Source: Syntrophobacteraceae bacterium (GTDB lineage: Bacteria > Desulfobacterota > Syntrophobacteria > Syntrophobacterales > Syntrophobacteraceae). From it: a stretch of 32,651 nt of DNA. The position numbers and the translations under genes were made by a program. Position 1 is the stretch's first letter, and each line of letters begins with the position of its first letter. Location of the stretch: the NCBI GenBank assembly GCA_031292215.1, contig JARLHO010000162.1, positions 1-32,651 of the forward strand, in the 5' to 3' direction. Under the pieces are notes generated by a model. That model searched no databases, was not told where the DNA came from, and saw nothing but the letters and a program-made list of their open reading frames with translations. Positions 7,799 through 15,602 of this stretch are shown here, piece by piece.

Positions 7799-8072
7799 GG
7801 ATTACCAGAAGCTCTTTGAGAATGCGGTCCCTGAGGTACGGACTAATAGCCGATTCGGTCAATAAATCCACTTTTCGCGCCAAAGTTTGTGACAGATCCC
7901 GCTCAAGCCTTACCAGAGAAAGGAGGCTGACAGGTTTTGCAAATCTCACGAGAATGTCGATATCACTGCCTTTTGAATCCTTTCCCCTGGCCGTCGATCC
8001 GAAAATTCCGACCATCGAGGCATTGTGTTCACGGCACATTCTGATGGTGATGTCACGCTCTGCGGCGTTCAT
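7758..8072 (-). CDS. mntA: MntA-type nucleotidyltransferase antitoxin
   Basis: This 104-residue minimal nucleotidyltransferase has the motif G25-S26-T-A-R-G followed by D37-I-D39, the GSX10DXD signature of the family, in a sequence beginning MNAAERDITIRMCREHNASM. MntA transfers AMP groups to the HEPN motif tyrosine of HepT, which neutralises the toxin. The ATG at 8072 gives a family-length protein. The frame stays open upstream to 8249, but those extra residues do not resemble the family. The 41-base overlap with hepT in the same direction is the normal arrangement of this type VII-like toxin-antitoxin pair. The antitoxin appears intact while hepT is shifted. Confidence 0.88.
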   Translation of the reverse strand: MNAAERDITIRMCREHNASMVGIFGSTARGKDSKGSDIDILVRFAKPVSLLSLVRLERDLSQTLARKVDLLTESAISPYLRDRILKELLVIHGKRRFRLSPARP

Positions 8073-8217
8073 ATAGTTTTCCGTCCCGAAGATGGATGCT
8101 CCGATAGGCTCCCGGGATAACCAGAAGAAAAACGGTGTCAAGATGAAGGCTTGGGACTGGTGGAATTCGACACTCAAGCGGTTGCGCACTAACAGACAAA
8201 ATTGTAGCGACAAAAAG

Positions 8218-8246
8218 TGGACGTTTTTTCTACGGGTGTATAAAAT
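8218..8246 (+). promoter_or_regulatory. possible promoter of the U32 peptidase-like gene
   Basis: TGGACG (8218-8223) and TAAAAT (8241-8246) lie 17 bases apart, about 65 bases upstream of the ATG at 8312. The match to consensus is moderate (4/6 and 5/6). It lies in the divergent gap between mntA and the U32 gene. Confidence 0.35.
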
Positions 8247-8311
8247 CACTCCAATGGAGAAGATTGCGATCGTCTTTATTCAGGCAAGGTTACGGGCGAA
8301 GGGGATCCATT

Positions 8312-9337
8312 ATGAATGAGCTGTTGGCGCCGGGGGGCAGTTTGGCGATGGTGGAAAAGGCTTTCGCAGCGGGCGCGGAGGCGGTCTACGTAGGCGCTAA
8401 GGGGTTTAGCAGAAGAAAGTGCGCATGGGAACTCGAAGACTCGCAGATAGGCGAGGCAATAGATACGGCCCGGCGATTCGGGGGGAAGATCCGGATTGCC
8501 TTAAACGCCGAGATTCCGCCCGAGCAGTGGACGGTGCTGCTGGGAAAGATCGAAAAATATGGTTCCCTGGGCGCCGAGGGAATTATTGTCAAAACGGCCG
8601 GAGTTATGGAACTTGTCCGGGACAGGTTTGCGGGGCTCACCATACATGCGAGCGTGGGGTGCAATATACAGACTGCCGCGCAAATGGCGCGCTATAAAGG
8701 ATTTGGGGCAACCCAGATCGTTGCGTCCACAGAGATCGACACGCCGGAAAAACTAAAAGTTTTTAAGGCGTCCGCCGACCGGTTGGGGCTTGCAACCGAG
8801 GTTTTGATACACGGCAACAGGTGTGTTGGAGGGATTGGAAACTGCCTGTTTCACGAGTTGATAAGCGACTCCTACGTAAAGCGCACACACCGGGATGAAG
8901 ATGGAAACGAAATAGTCGAATATGAGGGGTGGCCGGATCGGAGCGGGAGTTGTTTCCGGTTCTGCCTGCTAAGCGAGGGGCAGCGGCAAAAATTGTTAAA
9001 AGAGCGTTCGGTTGAAGACGAGCTGATAGAGGAAATAAATTCACGCATCAGGCTTCACCCGAACGTGGCTTTTGTCATAAACGGCAAAGAGCTGTGGGAA
9101 TACATGGAGCTTGGTCTTCACACGCTAAAAGCTCAAGGCCGGGAATACTCAACGGGTCTTGTCGAGCGGATGATTTCCTGCTACCGGCAGCTAATCGACG
9201 CGCACAGGGCAGGAAAACCCTTTGACGATCCGTCTTTGGTCCCGATCCAGGTTGAACTGGACAGGATCGGAAAGGACCGCGACCTTGCCCGGCTGGAGAA
9301 GACCCGGGAGCTGCACGCCAACATACGGGGAGTGTAG
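8312..9337 (+). CDS. U32 family peptidase-like protein
   Basis: This 341-residue protein begins with the U32 hallmark [20 protein letters not shown] and [18 protein letters not shown]. The central segment [15 protein letters not shown] resembles the U32 signature (H-G-x-x-C-x-x-x-x-G-x-C), and a further Cys pair is in SGSCFRFC. In related U32 proteins (UbiU/UbiV, RlhA, TrhP) four Cys bind a [4Fe-4S] cluster and the proteins act in hydroxylation of RNA or quinones; true peptidase activity is doubtful. I prefer the ATG at 8312 because AAGGGG lies seven bases upstream and the N-terminus is then the conserved one. The gene stands alone, convergent with the GspB-like gene. Exact substrate cannot be told. 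Confidence 0.88.
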   Translation: MNELLAPGGSLAMVEKAFAAGAEAVYVGAKGFSRRKCAWELEDSQIGEAIDTARRFGGKIRIALNAEIPPEQWTVLLGKIEKYGSLGAEGIIVKTAGVMELVRDRFAGLTIHASVGCNIQTAAQMARYKGFGATQIVASTEIDTPEKLKVFKASADRLGLATEVLIHGNRCVGGIGNCLFHELISDSYVKRTHRDEDGNEIVEYEGWPDRSGSCFRFCLLSEGQRQKLLKERSVEDELIEEINSRIRLHPNVAFVINGKELWEYMELGLHTLKAQGREYSTGLVERMISCYRQLIDAHRAGKPFDDPSLVPIQVELDRIGKDRDLARLEKTRELHANIRGV

Positions 9338-9356
9338 AGGCAATGTCCGCGCGGTT

Positions 9357-10352
9357 TCAGTCTCCAAGCACGCTCTTGTAAAAGCGCCGCCCCAGATAGG
9401 TAAAGATTGCGCCGTCGTGGGTAATGCGCTCAAGCTTTAGGCCCGAGGAAATCTCGTCGCCTTCATGTCTTTTGACTCCGTTTATGTAGATGAATCTATC
9501 CGCTGTCCGTTTGGAATAAACCAGCATGGAAACCGAGAGATTGGGAAGGGCTTCGCGGATTGGGGCGGGAAGCCCGCTAAGCCTTGGGGCCTCGGGTTCG
9601 TTCGCTGTGTTGGTCCGGGCAAGGTCCCTGCCGGGCAGGAATTTTTCCCTGCGGCGCGCAGGCCTTTCGGATTTTTCGAGGCTTTCGGCCTGCTTTTCGA
9701 GCAGCGCCTTTAAATCTTCGGCTTTCGAGTCGATCGCAGCCTGGCCGGCGGGATGTCTATCGAGGGGCCGGGCCTTTTTAGCCGCGGCTAACCGGCCGGG
9801 CGGCAAGCCATGAGAAAGGGGCTGGGGTCTACTGACTTTTTCTTTTACGCTAAGGTCTTTAGCTGGGCCGTTTTTTCGTACAATCCCGCCTTCGGCGCGG
9901 CTGTGGCCGCGTGCGGCCAGGGCGCTTTCCCTGTGATGGGAAGGGGGGCTTGGGACAGCTCCTTTGGGGCGGGCGGTTGGGCCGCCGGAGGAAAGGGATA
10001 AGGCCTTGTGCTTGGGGCTTATCGCCTGTTGGTCCGGCGCAGGGACTAAAGAGGTGGGGGGCGATTTTTTCTTTGCCGGGGGCAGGGCCGAAGCCGTTTT
10101 CATTCCAGGATTTGCCTTCGCGGGTTCGTGTGAAATTGCCGGGGCGCCGGCGCGCCTTGGGCGGGTCAGCAAGACGAAAACGGCTGCGTTAAGACACAGG
10201 ATAAAGGCTAGTAGATACAGTATTCTCCGTGAGTTTTTGGAGGTGGGCAAATGGAGGGCAGGCGAGTGGGGGGGCTCTTCGGCCAACTCGGGGGCTTTGC
10301 GGCCCCCGCGCGCCTTTTCGGATTTTTTCAGTGCATCGAGAATGTAGGACAT
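9357..10352 (-). CDS. GspB-like general secretion pathway protein
   Basis: This 331-residue protein begins MSYILDALKKSEKARGG, the conserved cytoplasmic start of GspB/ExeB-type proteins, followed by a single membrane segment (about residues 44-63), a long Pro/Ala/Lys-rich linker (about 65-260) and a C-terminal GspB domain (about 262-331) with YINGVKRHEGDEI. GspB partners with GspA to help insert or assemble the type II secretin GspD across the peptidoglycan. I place the start at ATG 10352 because it gives the conserved N-terminus; an in-frame GTG at 10394 would add 14 residues. It lies 54 bases downstream of the ExeA/GspA gene in the same direction. No gspD or other T2SS core genes are in the window. 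Confidence 0.88.
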   Translation of the reverse strand: MSYILDALKKSEKARGGRKAPELAEEPPHSPALHLPTSKNSRRILYLLAFILCLNAAVFVLLTRPRRAGAPAISHEPAKANPGMKTASALPPAKKKSPPTSLVPAPDQQAISPKHKALSLSSGGPTARPKGAVPSPPSHHRESALAARGHSRAEGGIVRKNGPAKDLSVKEKVSRPQPLSHGLPPGRLAAAKKARPLDRHPAGQAAIDSKAEDLKALLEKQAESLEKSERPARRREKFLPGRDLARTNTANEPEAPRLSGLPAPIREALPNLSVSMLVYSKRTADRFIYINGVKRHEGDEISSGLKLERITHDGAIFTYLGRRFYKSVLGD

Positions 10353-10406
10353 ATCGGATACCCGGCTGCCGCGAGAAATTGATTCGCCTTGCACCGCCTA
10401 TAAGGA

Positions 10407-11636
10407 TCACGGCTGAGACGTCGGTTTTGTCTTTGGAACGAGATCGATCCCGGTCGTGTTGTCTGAGCCCGCGTGGCTAAGAGGTGCGGGCGATGCGGGC
10501 AAAGAGTGGCGCGAGACTACCCGGGGATTTTTCTCGGGCTTTTCCTGCGCGCTATCCCCCATGCTCTGCGCTTGCCACAGGGGCCAGGCTTTCTGCGTAG
10601 AGCCATTTAAGGCGAGGTACACAAGACCCAGGAAGGTACAGATAAGAACCGCTGCGGCCAATGGAAATTTCCAATTTCCCTTCGCTTCGGGCGAAGGGGT
10701 TCCCAGCACCTCGGCGGCGGCCTTTACCAGCGTTTCTTTGGAAACGATTTGCCGGTTCTGGACAAAAGCCCCGAGAAGTGCGCGGTCACAAATCAGGTTG
10801 ATCAACCGGGGAATGCCACCGCTACAGGCATACAGGCTGTTTAGCGCGTTTTTGGAAAATAGACCGCAGTCCTCGGGCGCAGGGGCGGCGACCTTGTTCG
10901 TCGGAGGCCCCGCTTTGGCGTTTGCTGCGAAGTCACCTTTTGTTTTTGCACCGAGGGATTTTTTGCGAGTTTGCCTGCGTCCGTTATTGGCCGCTGCGGG
11001 GCGCTTCCCACGCGCCACGGCGATCCTGTGGTTGACATAGCTAATGAGGTCGGGCTTCGAGAGCGCATCGATATGGTAGCGGGCAACGATGCGTTGGGAC
11101 AGTTGCCTCATGTCCGGCTGAGAGAGCCTGTCTCGCAGTTCGGGCTGCCCGATGAGGATTATCTGCAGGAGCTTTCGCTCGTTTGTCTCAAGATTGGTGA
11201 GAAGCCGGATTTGCTCTAGGACCACGCCCTGGAGGTTTTGGGCCTCCTCGATTATGAGGATGGCTTTCCTGCCCTTCATGTGTAGTTCCAAAAGAAAAGC
11301 GTTTATGCGATCTATCAGGACCTTTATGGTTGTTTTTCGCGGATATTTTATGCCGAAGTCGTCGCACACCGCAGCGAGCAGTTCGGCGACCGAAAGCGTC
11401 GGATTTATGATGTAGGCAGTGGCGATATCGCTGCTCATCGTATCGAGGATGTGTCTAAAGATGGTCGTTTTGCCGGCGCCGATTTCTCCGGTAAGCAAGA
11501 CGAACCCCCCGTCGCTTCCGATTCCGTAGAGCAGGTGGGCCAGAGCCTCCTCGTGCTGCGGACTCATGTAGAGAAAGCGCGGATCGGGGGCAATCGAAAA
11601 GGGAGCTCTCTTTAAGCCGAAATATCTTTTGTACAT
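10407..11636 (-). CDS. ExeA/GspA-like AAA+ ATPase with C-terminal membrane anchor
   Basis: This 409-residue protein has the classic ExeA N-terminus (YFGLKRAPFSIAPDPRFLYMS), Walker A GEIGAGKTT (residues 50-57) and a Walker B-like KAILIIEEAQNL (about 125-136). A sensor region contains GGIPRLINLICDRALL (about 270-290), and a membrane segment lies at about 323-343. GspA/ExeA forms a complex with GspB and, in the family, interacts with peptidoglycan during secretin assembly. An unusual Lys/Ala-rich insert (about 207-257) interrupts the usual ATPase core just before the GGIPR segment. The periplasmic tail is short (about 65 residues) and lacks an obvious peptidoglycan-binding domain, unlike ExeA proper. 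Upstream lies a NarL-type regulator in the same direction, 37 bases away. Confidence 0.9.
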   Translation of the reverse strand: MYKRYFGLKRAPFSIAPDPRFLYMSPQHEEALAHLLYGIGSDGGFVLLTGEIGAGKTTIFRHILDTMSSDIATAYIINPTLSVAELLAAVCDDFGIKYPRKTTIKVLIDRINAFLLELHMKGRKAILIIEEAQNLQGVVLEQIRLLTNLETNERKLLQIILIGQPELRDRLSQPDMRQLSQRIVARYHIDALSKPDLISYVNHRIAVARGKRPAAANNGRRQTRKKSLGAKTKGDFAANAKAGPPTNKVAAPAPEDCGLFSKNALNSLYACSGGIPRLINLICDRALLGAFVQNRQIVSKETLVKAAAEVLGTPSPEAKGNWKFPLAAAVLICTFLGLVYLALNGSTQKAWPLWQAQSMGDSAQEKPEKNPRVVSRHSLPASPAPLSHAGSDNTTGIDLVPKTKPTSQP

Positions 11637-11673
11637 GGCTTTCCAGGCGTATTTGAGCTCGAAATTTACGATC

Positions 11674-12330
11674 TTACTTGGTTATAAGCCCTTTTTCCAT
11701 AGCAAAGGCGGTAAGTGAGGAAGCGCTGTGGAGGTCGAGTTTTTTCATCAGGTTGGCGCGGTGTTTTTCAACGGTCTTGGCGCTTATGCACAAATAGTTG
11801 GCGATGTCCTTGTTTCTGTAGCCTTCGGCGATCATCTTAAGGATTTCGCGTTCGCGCTGCGTAAGGCTATCCCAGGTGCTGGAGGCCTTAATGTTTTTCC
11901 TGCCCTCCAGATAGCCCTCGATGACCTTTTCCGAGATGCCCGGGCTAAGATAGCTTTTGCCCGAGAAAATATTTTCGAGTGCCAGCATCAATTCCCCATG
12001 GGTTGCGTCCTTTAGGATATAGCCGTCGGCCCCGGTCTTTAGGGCGGTAAGGATGTGTTCTTCGGTCTTGTGGACGGTCAGAACGAGAATTTTTGTAGAA
12101 GGGCTTTGCTTCTTTATTTCCGGAATCGCCCCCCCTCCATTCATTCGCGGCATGGAGAGGTCCATAAGGATCAGGTCGGGTTTCAGGGAATCGACAAGGC
12201 GGATAGCTTCAAGCCCGTCCTGCGCTTCGCCTACCACCTCGAAGCCGGGGTTCGACGATAGAAGCATTCTCAATCCTTCTCTTAGTATCGTGTGATCTTC
12301 GGCGATTACGATTCTTTTAATATCGGGCAT
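11674..12330 (-). CDS. NarL/LuxR-family two-component response regulator
   Basis: This 218-residue response regulator has a receiver domain (about 5-120) with the acidic pair E11-D12, the phospho-acceptor D57 in LILMDLSMPRMNG and the conserved Lys in YILKDA. A LuxR-type helix-turn-helix at about 150-210 has LTQREREILKMIAEG and ISAKTVEKHRANLMKKL. It would regulate transcription after phosphorylation. No histidine kinase is adjacent, so it is an orphan regulator here. It is the first gene of a minus-strand group that continues into the ExeA and GspB-like genes, so it may control them. GGGAAGG lies about eight bases before the ATG. Confidence 0.95.
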   Translation of the reverse strand: MPDIKRIVIAEDHTILREGLRMLLSSNPGFEVVGEAQDGLEAIRLVDSLKPDLILMDLSMPRMNGGGAIPEIKKQSPSTKILVLTVHKTEEHILTALKTGADGYILKDATHGELMLALENIFSGKSYLSPGISEKVIEGYLEGRKNIKASSTWDSLTQREREILKMIAEGYRNKDIANYLCISAKTVEKHRANLMKKLDLHSASSLTAFAMEKGLITK

Positions 12331-12365
12331 GTGTTGAACCTTCCCTGAAAAAAGAGAGCGATGAC

Positions 12366-12394
12366 TTGTTCCCCGGCTATCCCCGACTTATAAT
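12366..12394 (+). promoter_or_regulatory. sigma70-type promoter for a leader RNA or small RNA
   Basis: TTGTTC (12366-12371) and a perfect TATAAT (12389-12394) are 17 bases apart. Transcription would begin near 12401, in the divergent gap between the NarL regulator and the receiver gene and more than 320 bases before the next supported start codon. Confidence 0.5.
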
Positions 12395-12400
12395 CCGGTC

Positions 12401-12550
12401 CGGCTTTGCCTGAGGCGCTTACAGACGAAGACCCGTTTTGTCGGCAAGCCCGGCAGACGTACGAAAGGGCATGCGGAGTGGCCGTTCGCAGTACAAGACT
12501 GCTTATGGGCTTATTCTACTCCAAAACGGTAGAATTTACCAGTCTTTTAC
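12401..12550 (+). ncRNA. candidate structured leader or small RNA, unassigned family
   Basis: Downstream of the promoter, no convincing coding region is seen until 12729. At 12488-12502 a GCAGT/ACTGC hairpin with a five-base loop can form. Overlapping it, AAGACTG (12495-12501) can pair with CAGTCTT (12540-12546), enclosing an ATTCTAC/GTAGAAT hairpin (12513-12519 with 12529-12535). The second structure ends in TCTTTTA, weakly resembling an intrinsic terminator. The two structures cannot form together, a pattern typical of attenuators. It matches no riboswitch I recognise. The rest of the gap (12551-12728) is AT-rich and shows nothing else definite. This is a hypothesis from sequence pairing only. 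Confidence 0.3.
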
Positions 12551-12728
12551 AACCCGGTGACGAAAGGGTGTTTGGGAGGGTGGTTAAAATACAGTATCGG
12601 GGGTTCTTGATTACTGCCAATTGAGTATTTACGCTCTTACGGTGCTGGTAGAAAATGGGGCATACTTTTTGATTAAAATAGAGAAAAAAAAGGCCGATTC
12701 TTATGGAAAGCGTGGGGGCGCGCAAGAA

Positions 12729-13136
12729 ATGAGTCCTATTTTGCTGGTGGAAGATAATGAGATTTTCCGAAAGTCGCTACGGGAAATGTTGGAGTATAGA
12801 TTTCCCGAAATCGAGATAGAGGAAGCGTGCAATGGGGAAGAAGCGCTAAGGAAATTGGAGACCCTTAACGCCGAGCTGATATTTATGGACATCAGGCTGC
12901 CGGGGATGAACGGCCTGGAGACAACCAGGAAAATATTGGAAGCCGATTCCACCCGGGAGGTAGTAATTCTAACCAGCCACGACATTCCCGAGTACCGGGC
13001 CGCGGCTTTTGGCAGCGGCGCGAGTCAATTTTTCACCAAGGGAAATACGAGAAGCGAGGAGATAGCCGGCTTTGTCGAGGCCTTCTTCCAGGAGAGGGGC
13101 TCGGCGCGGGCGCTCGCCAGGGAGACATGCCCCTGA
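12729..13136 (+). CDS. single-domain response regulator (CheY-like receiver)
   Basis: This 135-residue protein is a receiver domain alone: SPILLVEDNEIFRKSL with acidic pair E8-D9, phospho-acceptor D54 in LIFMDIRLPGMNG, and the conserved Lys in FFTKGNT near residue 104. It has no output domain, so it would act by protein contact, as a phosphate sink, or in a phosphorelay. I chose the ATG at 12729 because it gives the canonical N-terminus; the Shine-Dalgarno is weak. The frame stays open upstream to 12621 but those residues are not conserved. No kinase gene is adjacent. Divergent from it lies a NarL-type regulator. Confidence 0.9.
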   Translation: MSPILLVEDNEIFRKSLREMLEYRFPEIEIEEACNGEEALRKLETLNAELIFMDIRLPGMNGLETTRKILEADSTREVVILTSHDIPEYRAAAFGSGASQFFTKGNTRSEEIAGFVEAFFQERGSARALARETCP

Positions 13137-13319
13137 AGGAATGCACCGCTACCTCCTCCCCCTACTTTCTCCCTACTGAAGAGTTCCAAAATACGGCGAG
13201 AGGCAGCCGCCTTTAAGGTGATCACTCCATTCATGTTGGTTTTGCTTTCCAATATAAGTGTGCGTGTGAAGCAGCAGGGATTTGCCGATAAGATTGACCG
13301 AGGGAGCGAGGAGGGAAAC

Positions 13320-13607
13320 ATGAAGGTAGAGGGATCGGATCTAGCCGGTTATTTGTCCGTTGACGAAGTGAAAATGAAGATGAGGATGTCTTCGGGGTTT
13401 CTCAAGTTTCAAAAATGGCTGGTGATCTACAATCTCCTGGTCGACCCCAGACCGGTGACCGAGATAGCCAGGCACACGGGTTTGTCGGAGTCAAGCGTCC
13501 ACAGGATTATCGCCGAGTATAACGACGGAGGTCCCGAGTCGATTGAGACCATCAGGCAAATGAGAGGGCACGCCTGGTTTGAATGCGCGCAAGGGTGTTC
13601 GATGTAA
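13320..13607 (+). CDS. small helix-turn-helix protein, IS630-transposase N-terminus-like
   Basis: This 95-residue protein has a helix-turn-helix at about residues 32-72 (VTEIARHTGLSESSVHRIIAEY) followed by N-D-G-G-P-E-S-I. That HTH-YNxGGPExl arrangement is typical of the DNA-binding start of IS630-family transposases and related Homeodomain-like proteins. The DDE catalytic part is absent; the frame ends within about 20 residues with an unrelated Cys-containing tail. The ATG at 13320 is chosen because AGGAGGG lies directly upstream. It could be a remnant of a transposase or a small stand-alone DNA-binding protein. The strong ribosome site argues that it is still translated. Confidence 0.6.
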   Translation: MKVEGSDLAGYLSVDEVKMKMRMSSGFLKFQKWLVIYNLLVDPRPVTEIARHTGLSESSVHRIIAEYNDGGPESIETIRQMRGHAWFECAQGCSM

Positions 13608-13670
13608 TCGGGGGGGGAGCGGGAAAAGAGGAGCAGGAAGGCTGAGTGGGGAAAGGTCCTATTTTTTCGC

Positions 13671-13735
13671 GCTCCCCGCTCCCCGCTCCTTGGTTTTTTG
13701 GCTCCCCGCTCCCCGCTCCCCGCTCCCCGCTCCTT
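13671..13735 (-). repeat. second heptamer array, GAGCGGG family, opposite orientation
   Basis: On the plus strand, three units (GCTCCCC, GCTCCCC, GCTCCTT; 13671-13691) and, after a nine-base T-rich spacer, five more (13701-13735) repeat the reverse complement of the array at 4304-4499. The same GAGCGGG and GAGCAAG-type phrases occur. Degenerate GAGCGGG-like units on the plus strand at 13609-13640 face it, so the region can fold back partly on itself. Confidence 0.85.
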
Positions 13736-14058
13736 GTTTTTTTGGCTTCTCTCGATTGGCGCCGCGCAAAGCGATTACCTTCCGCCCGCCTTTTAGACAC
13801 CAAAAGTGGGGCGACCACAAAAAAATTCTCTCATCCGATTAATCTCACCCTATCCACCCATCCCCGGGGTTTTGGCGCGGGATTTAAGGCGCCGCGCGGT
13901 TTCAGGGTCGATTCGTTTTTCCGCCTTGACCTCTCCGGTTAGACATGCGATGCATTAAGCCATTTGGTTTTTGAGTGGCGGCGGTATCTACGAGCCGGGT
14001 GCACCCCGAGCAATGGAGAAAACTGCCGCCCGCCCAGCCTAGTAGCGGAGAGGTAAAG
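13736..14058. other. intergenic stretch without recognisable gene
   Basis: From the end of the heptamer array to the chosen start of the sigma54 activator, I see no conserved coding signal. A GGCGC...GCGCC inverted pair occurs near 13875-13895 and a TTGACC (13926-13931) lacks a matching -10 box. An in-frame GTG at 13975 could extend the downstream protein by 28 residues. Confidence 0.5.
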
Positions 14059-15588
14059 TTGGATAAGCCGTTTGATTTTTATCGGGCCGTATCGGAGGAA
14101 CTCGACCCGGAGATATTGCAGCAAAAATTTCTGTCCGCGCTGCTCGATATGCAAAACGTCGAGCGGGGGTCGATATGGGTGAGGAGCGAAGGCGGCTACA
14201 CATGCCTTGAAGCCGTGGGCGCTCAAAGCGAGAGTATCAAGGCGATGACCATTGGCCCGGGGCAGAGCAGCATCGTGGGCTGGGTAATCGAAAACGGCAA
14301 AATGACTGTGGCCGAAGCGGGAAAAGATGCGCGTCATTTCTGGCAGGCCGAGCAAAAGATAGACATCAAGAGCAAGCTGATCCTTTGTTTTCCCCTATTT
14401 CTCAGGAGCGGGGAGGTGTACGGGGCTGTCCAGATAATCGATACGAGCGCCGGGGGAAATCATCTCAACCTTGACCGAAGCTACCTCGATCTTTTGCAGC
14501 AATTGATCGACATCGGGTCGATAGCTCTTAGTAATTCTCTTGTTTTCTCCCGGCAGGCCCAGGAAAACAGGAAACTGCGCGAGACCCTGGAGGCGATAAA
14601 CGACCGGGACGCAATGGTTGGCAGGAGCGGGGCCCTGCTTGCCGCGAGGAAGCGGGCCGCCGAGTATGCGAGAACGGATTTTCCGGTGCTTATCACCGGC
14701 GAGAGCGGGTCGGGAAAAGAGCTCCTTGCCCGCGAGATCCACCGGCTGAGCGGGAGGAGCGGGGGGGCTTTTCTGGCTCAAAATTGCAGTTGCATCCCCG
14801 ACACCTTGCTTGAAAGCGAGCTTTTCGGCTACGAAAAGGGCGCCTTTACGGGCGCCTTAAAGACCAAGGCGGGCCTATTCGAGTCCGCGAGCGGGGGGAG
14901 CGTTTTTTTAGATGAGATAGGAGATATGCCCCTGCAGCTCCAGGCAAGGATTCTTCGCGTAATCCAGGACGGGGAGATAAAACCGATTGGAAACGCGCGG
15001 ACCAAAAAGGTGGACGTAAGAATTATTTCGGCCACCAACCGGGACCTGCAAAGTGAAATCGGACGGGAGAACTTCCGGGAGGACCTGTTTTACCGGTTAA
15101 ACGTTTTGCCGTTGCATGTTCCACCTCTTCGCGAAAGGCCCGAGGACATAGCGCTGCTTCTGGACCATTTTTTGAGCCGGGAAGCGCTGCGGTTCGGGGC
15201 CGGCCGCAAGAGGTTTTCCGAAGAGGCCCTCGAGTTTTTGCTCGAATACGAGTGGCCGGGAAACGTTCGAGAGCTTGAAAACTTTGTAAAGCACATCATC
15301 GTTATTACGCCGGGAGAGTTCATTGCCAGGGAGGATCTCGCGCACCATTTCATCCGTGGGGAAGGCTGCCGGCCGGGGCAAAAGCCCGGGCCGAGCGAAG
15401 GGGCAAGCGTTGAAAAAAGAGGCGGTGAGCTAAGCTTTGAGGGCTGTTCCTGGGAGGAGGTGGAGCGACGGTATGTTCTTTATCTTCTGGAGAAGAACAA
15501 ATGGCACATCACGCGGGCCGCAAGGGAGGCGGGTGTCAACCGTTCGACTTTCGATTCGCGGATGAAAAAACTAAATATCAGAAAATGA
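14059..15588 (+). CDS. sigma54-dependent transcriptional activator with GAF sensor domain
   Basis: This protein of about 509 residues has an N-terminal GAF domain (about 10-170) and an AAA+ sigma54-interaction domain (about 185-420). Walker A is GESGSGKE (about 213), the sigma54-contact motif is GAFTGA (about 261), and an arginine-finger region is FREDLFYRLNVLPLHVPPLRERPEDI. A Fis-type HTH ends the protein (WHITRAAREAGVNRSTFDSRMKKL). It would activate sigma54 promoters after a GAF-sensed signal. I chose the TTG at 14059 because GGAGAGG lies five bases upstream; a GTG at 13975 without ribosome site is the alternative. The cysteine-cluster gene follows after 14 bases. Confidence 0.93.
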   Translation: MDKPFDFYRAVSEELDPEILQQKFLSALLDMQNVERGSIWVRSEGGYTCLEAVGAQSESIKAMTIGPGQSSIVGWVIENGKMTVAEAGKDARHFWQAEQKIDIKSKLILCFPLFLRSGEVYGAVQIIDTSAGGNHLNLDRSYLDLLQQLIDIGSIALSNSLVFSRQAQENRKLRETLEAINDRDAMVGRSGALLAARKRAAEYARTDFPVLITGESGSGKELLAREIHRLSGRSGGAFLAQNCSCIPDTLLESELFGYEKGAFTGALKTKAGLFESASGGSVFLDEIGDMPLQLQARILRVIQDGEIKPIGNARTKKVDVRIISATNRDLQSEIGRENFREDLFYRLNVLPLHVPPLRERPEDIALLLDHFLSREALRFGAGRKRFSEEALEFLLEYEWPGNVRELENFVKHIIVITPGEFIAREDLAHHFIRGEGCRPGQKPGPSEGASVEKRGGELSFEGCSWEEVERRYVLYLLEKNKWHITRAAREAGVNRSTFDSRMKKLNIRK

Positions 15589-15602
15589 TACGGTAAACTA
15601 TT

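Noticed and set aside
12406-12624. 72-codon open frame upstream of the receiver gene
   Set aside because: It starts with TTG at the expected transcription start, has no ribosome site and no recognisable motif. The structured-RNA reading fits better.
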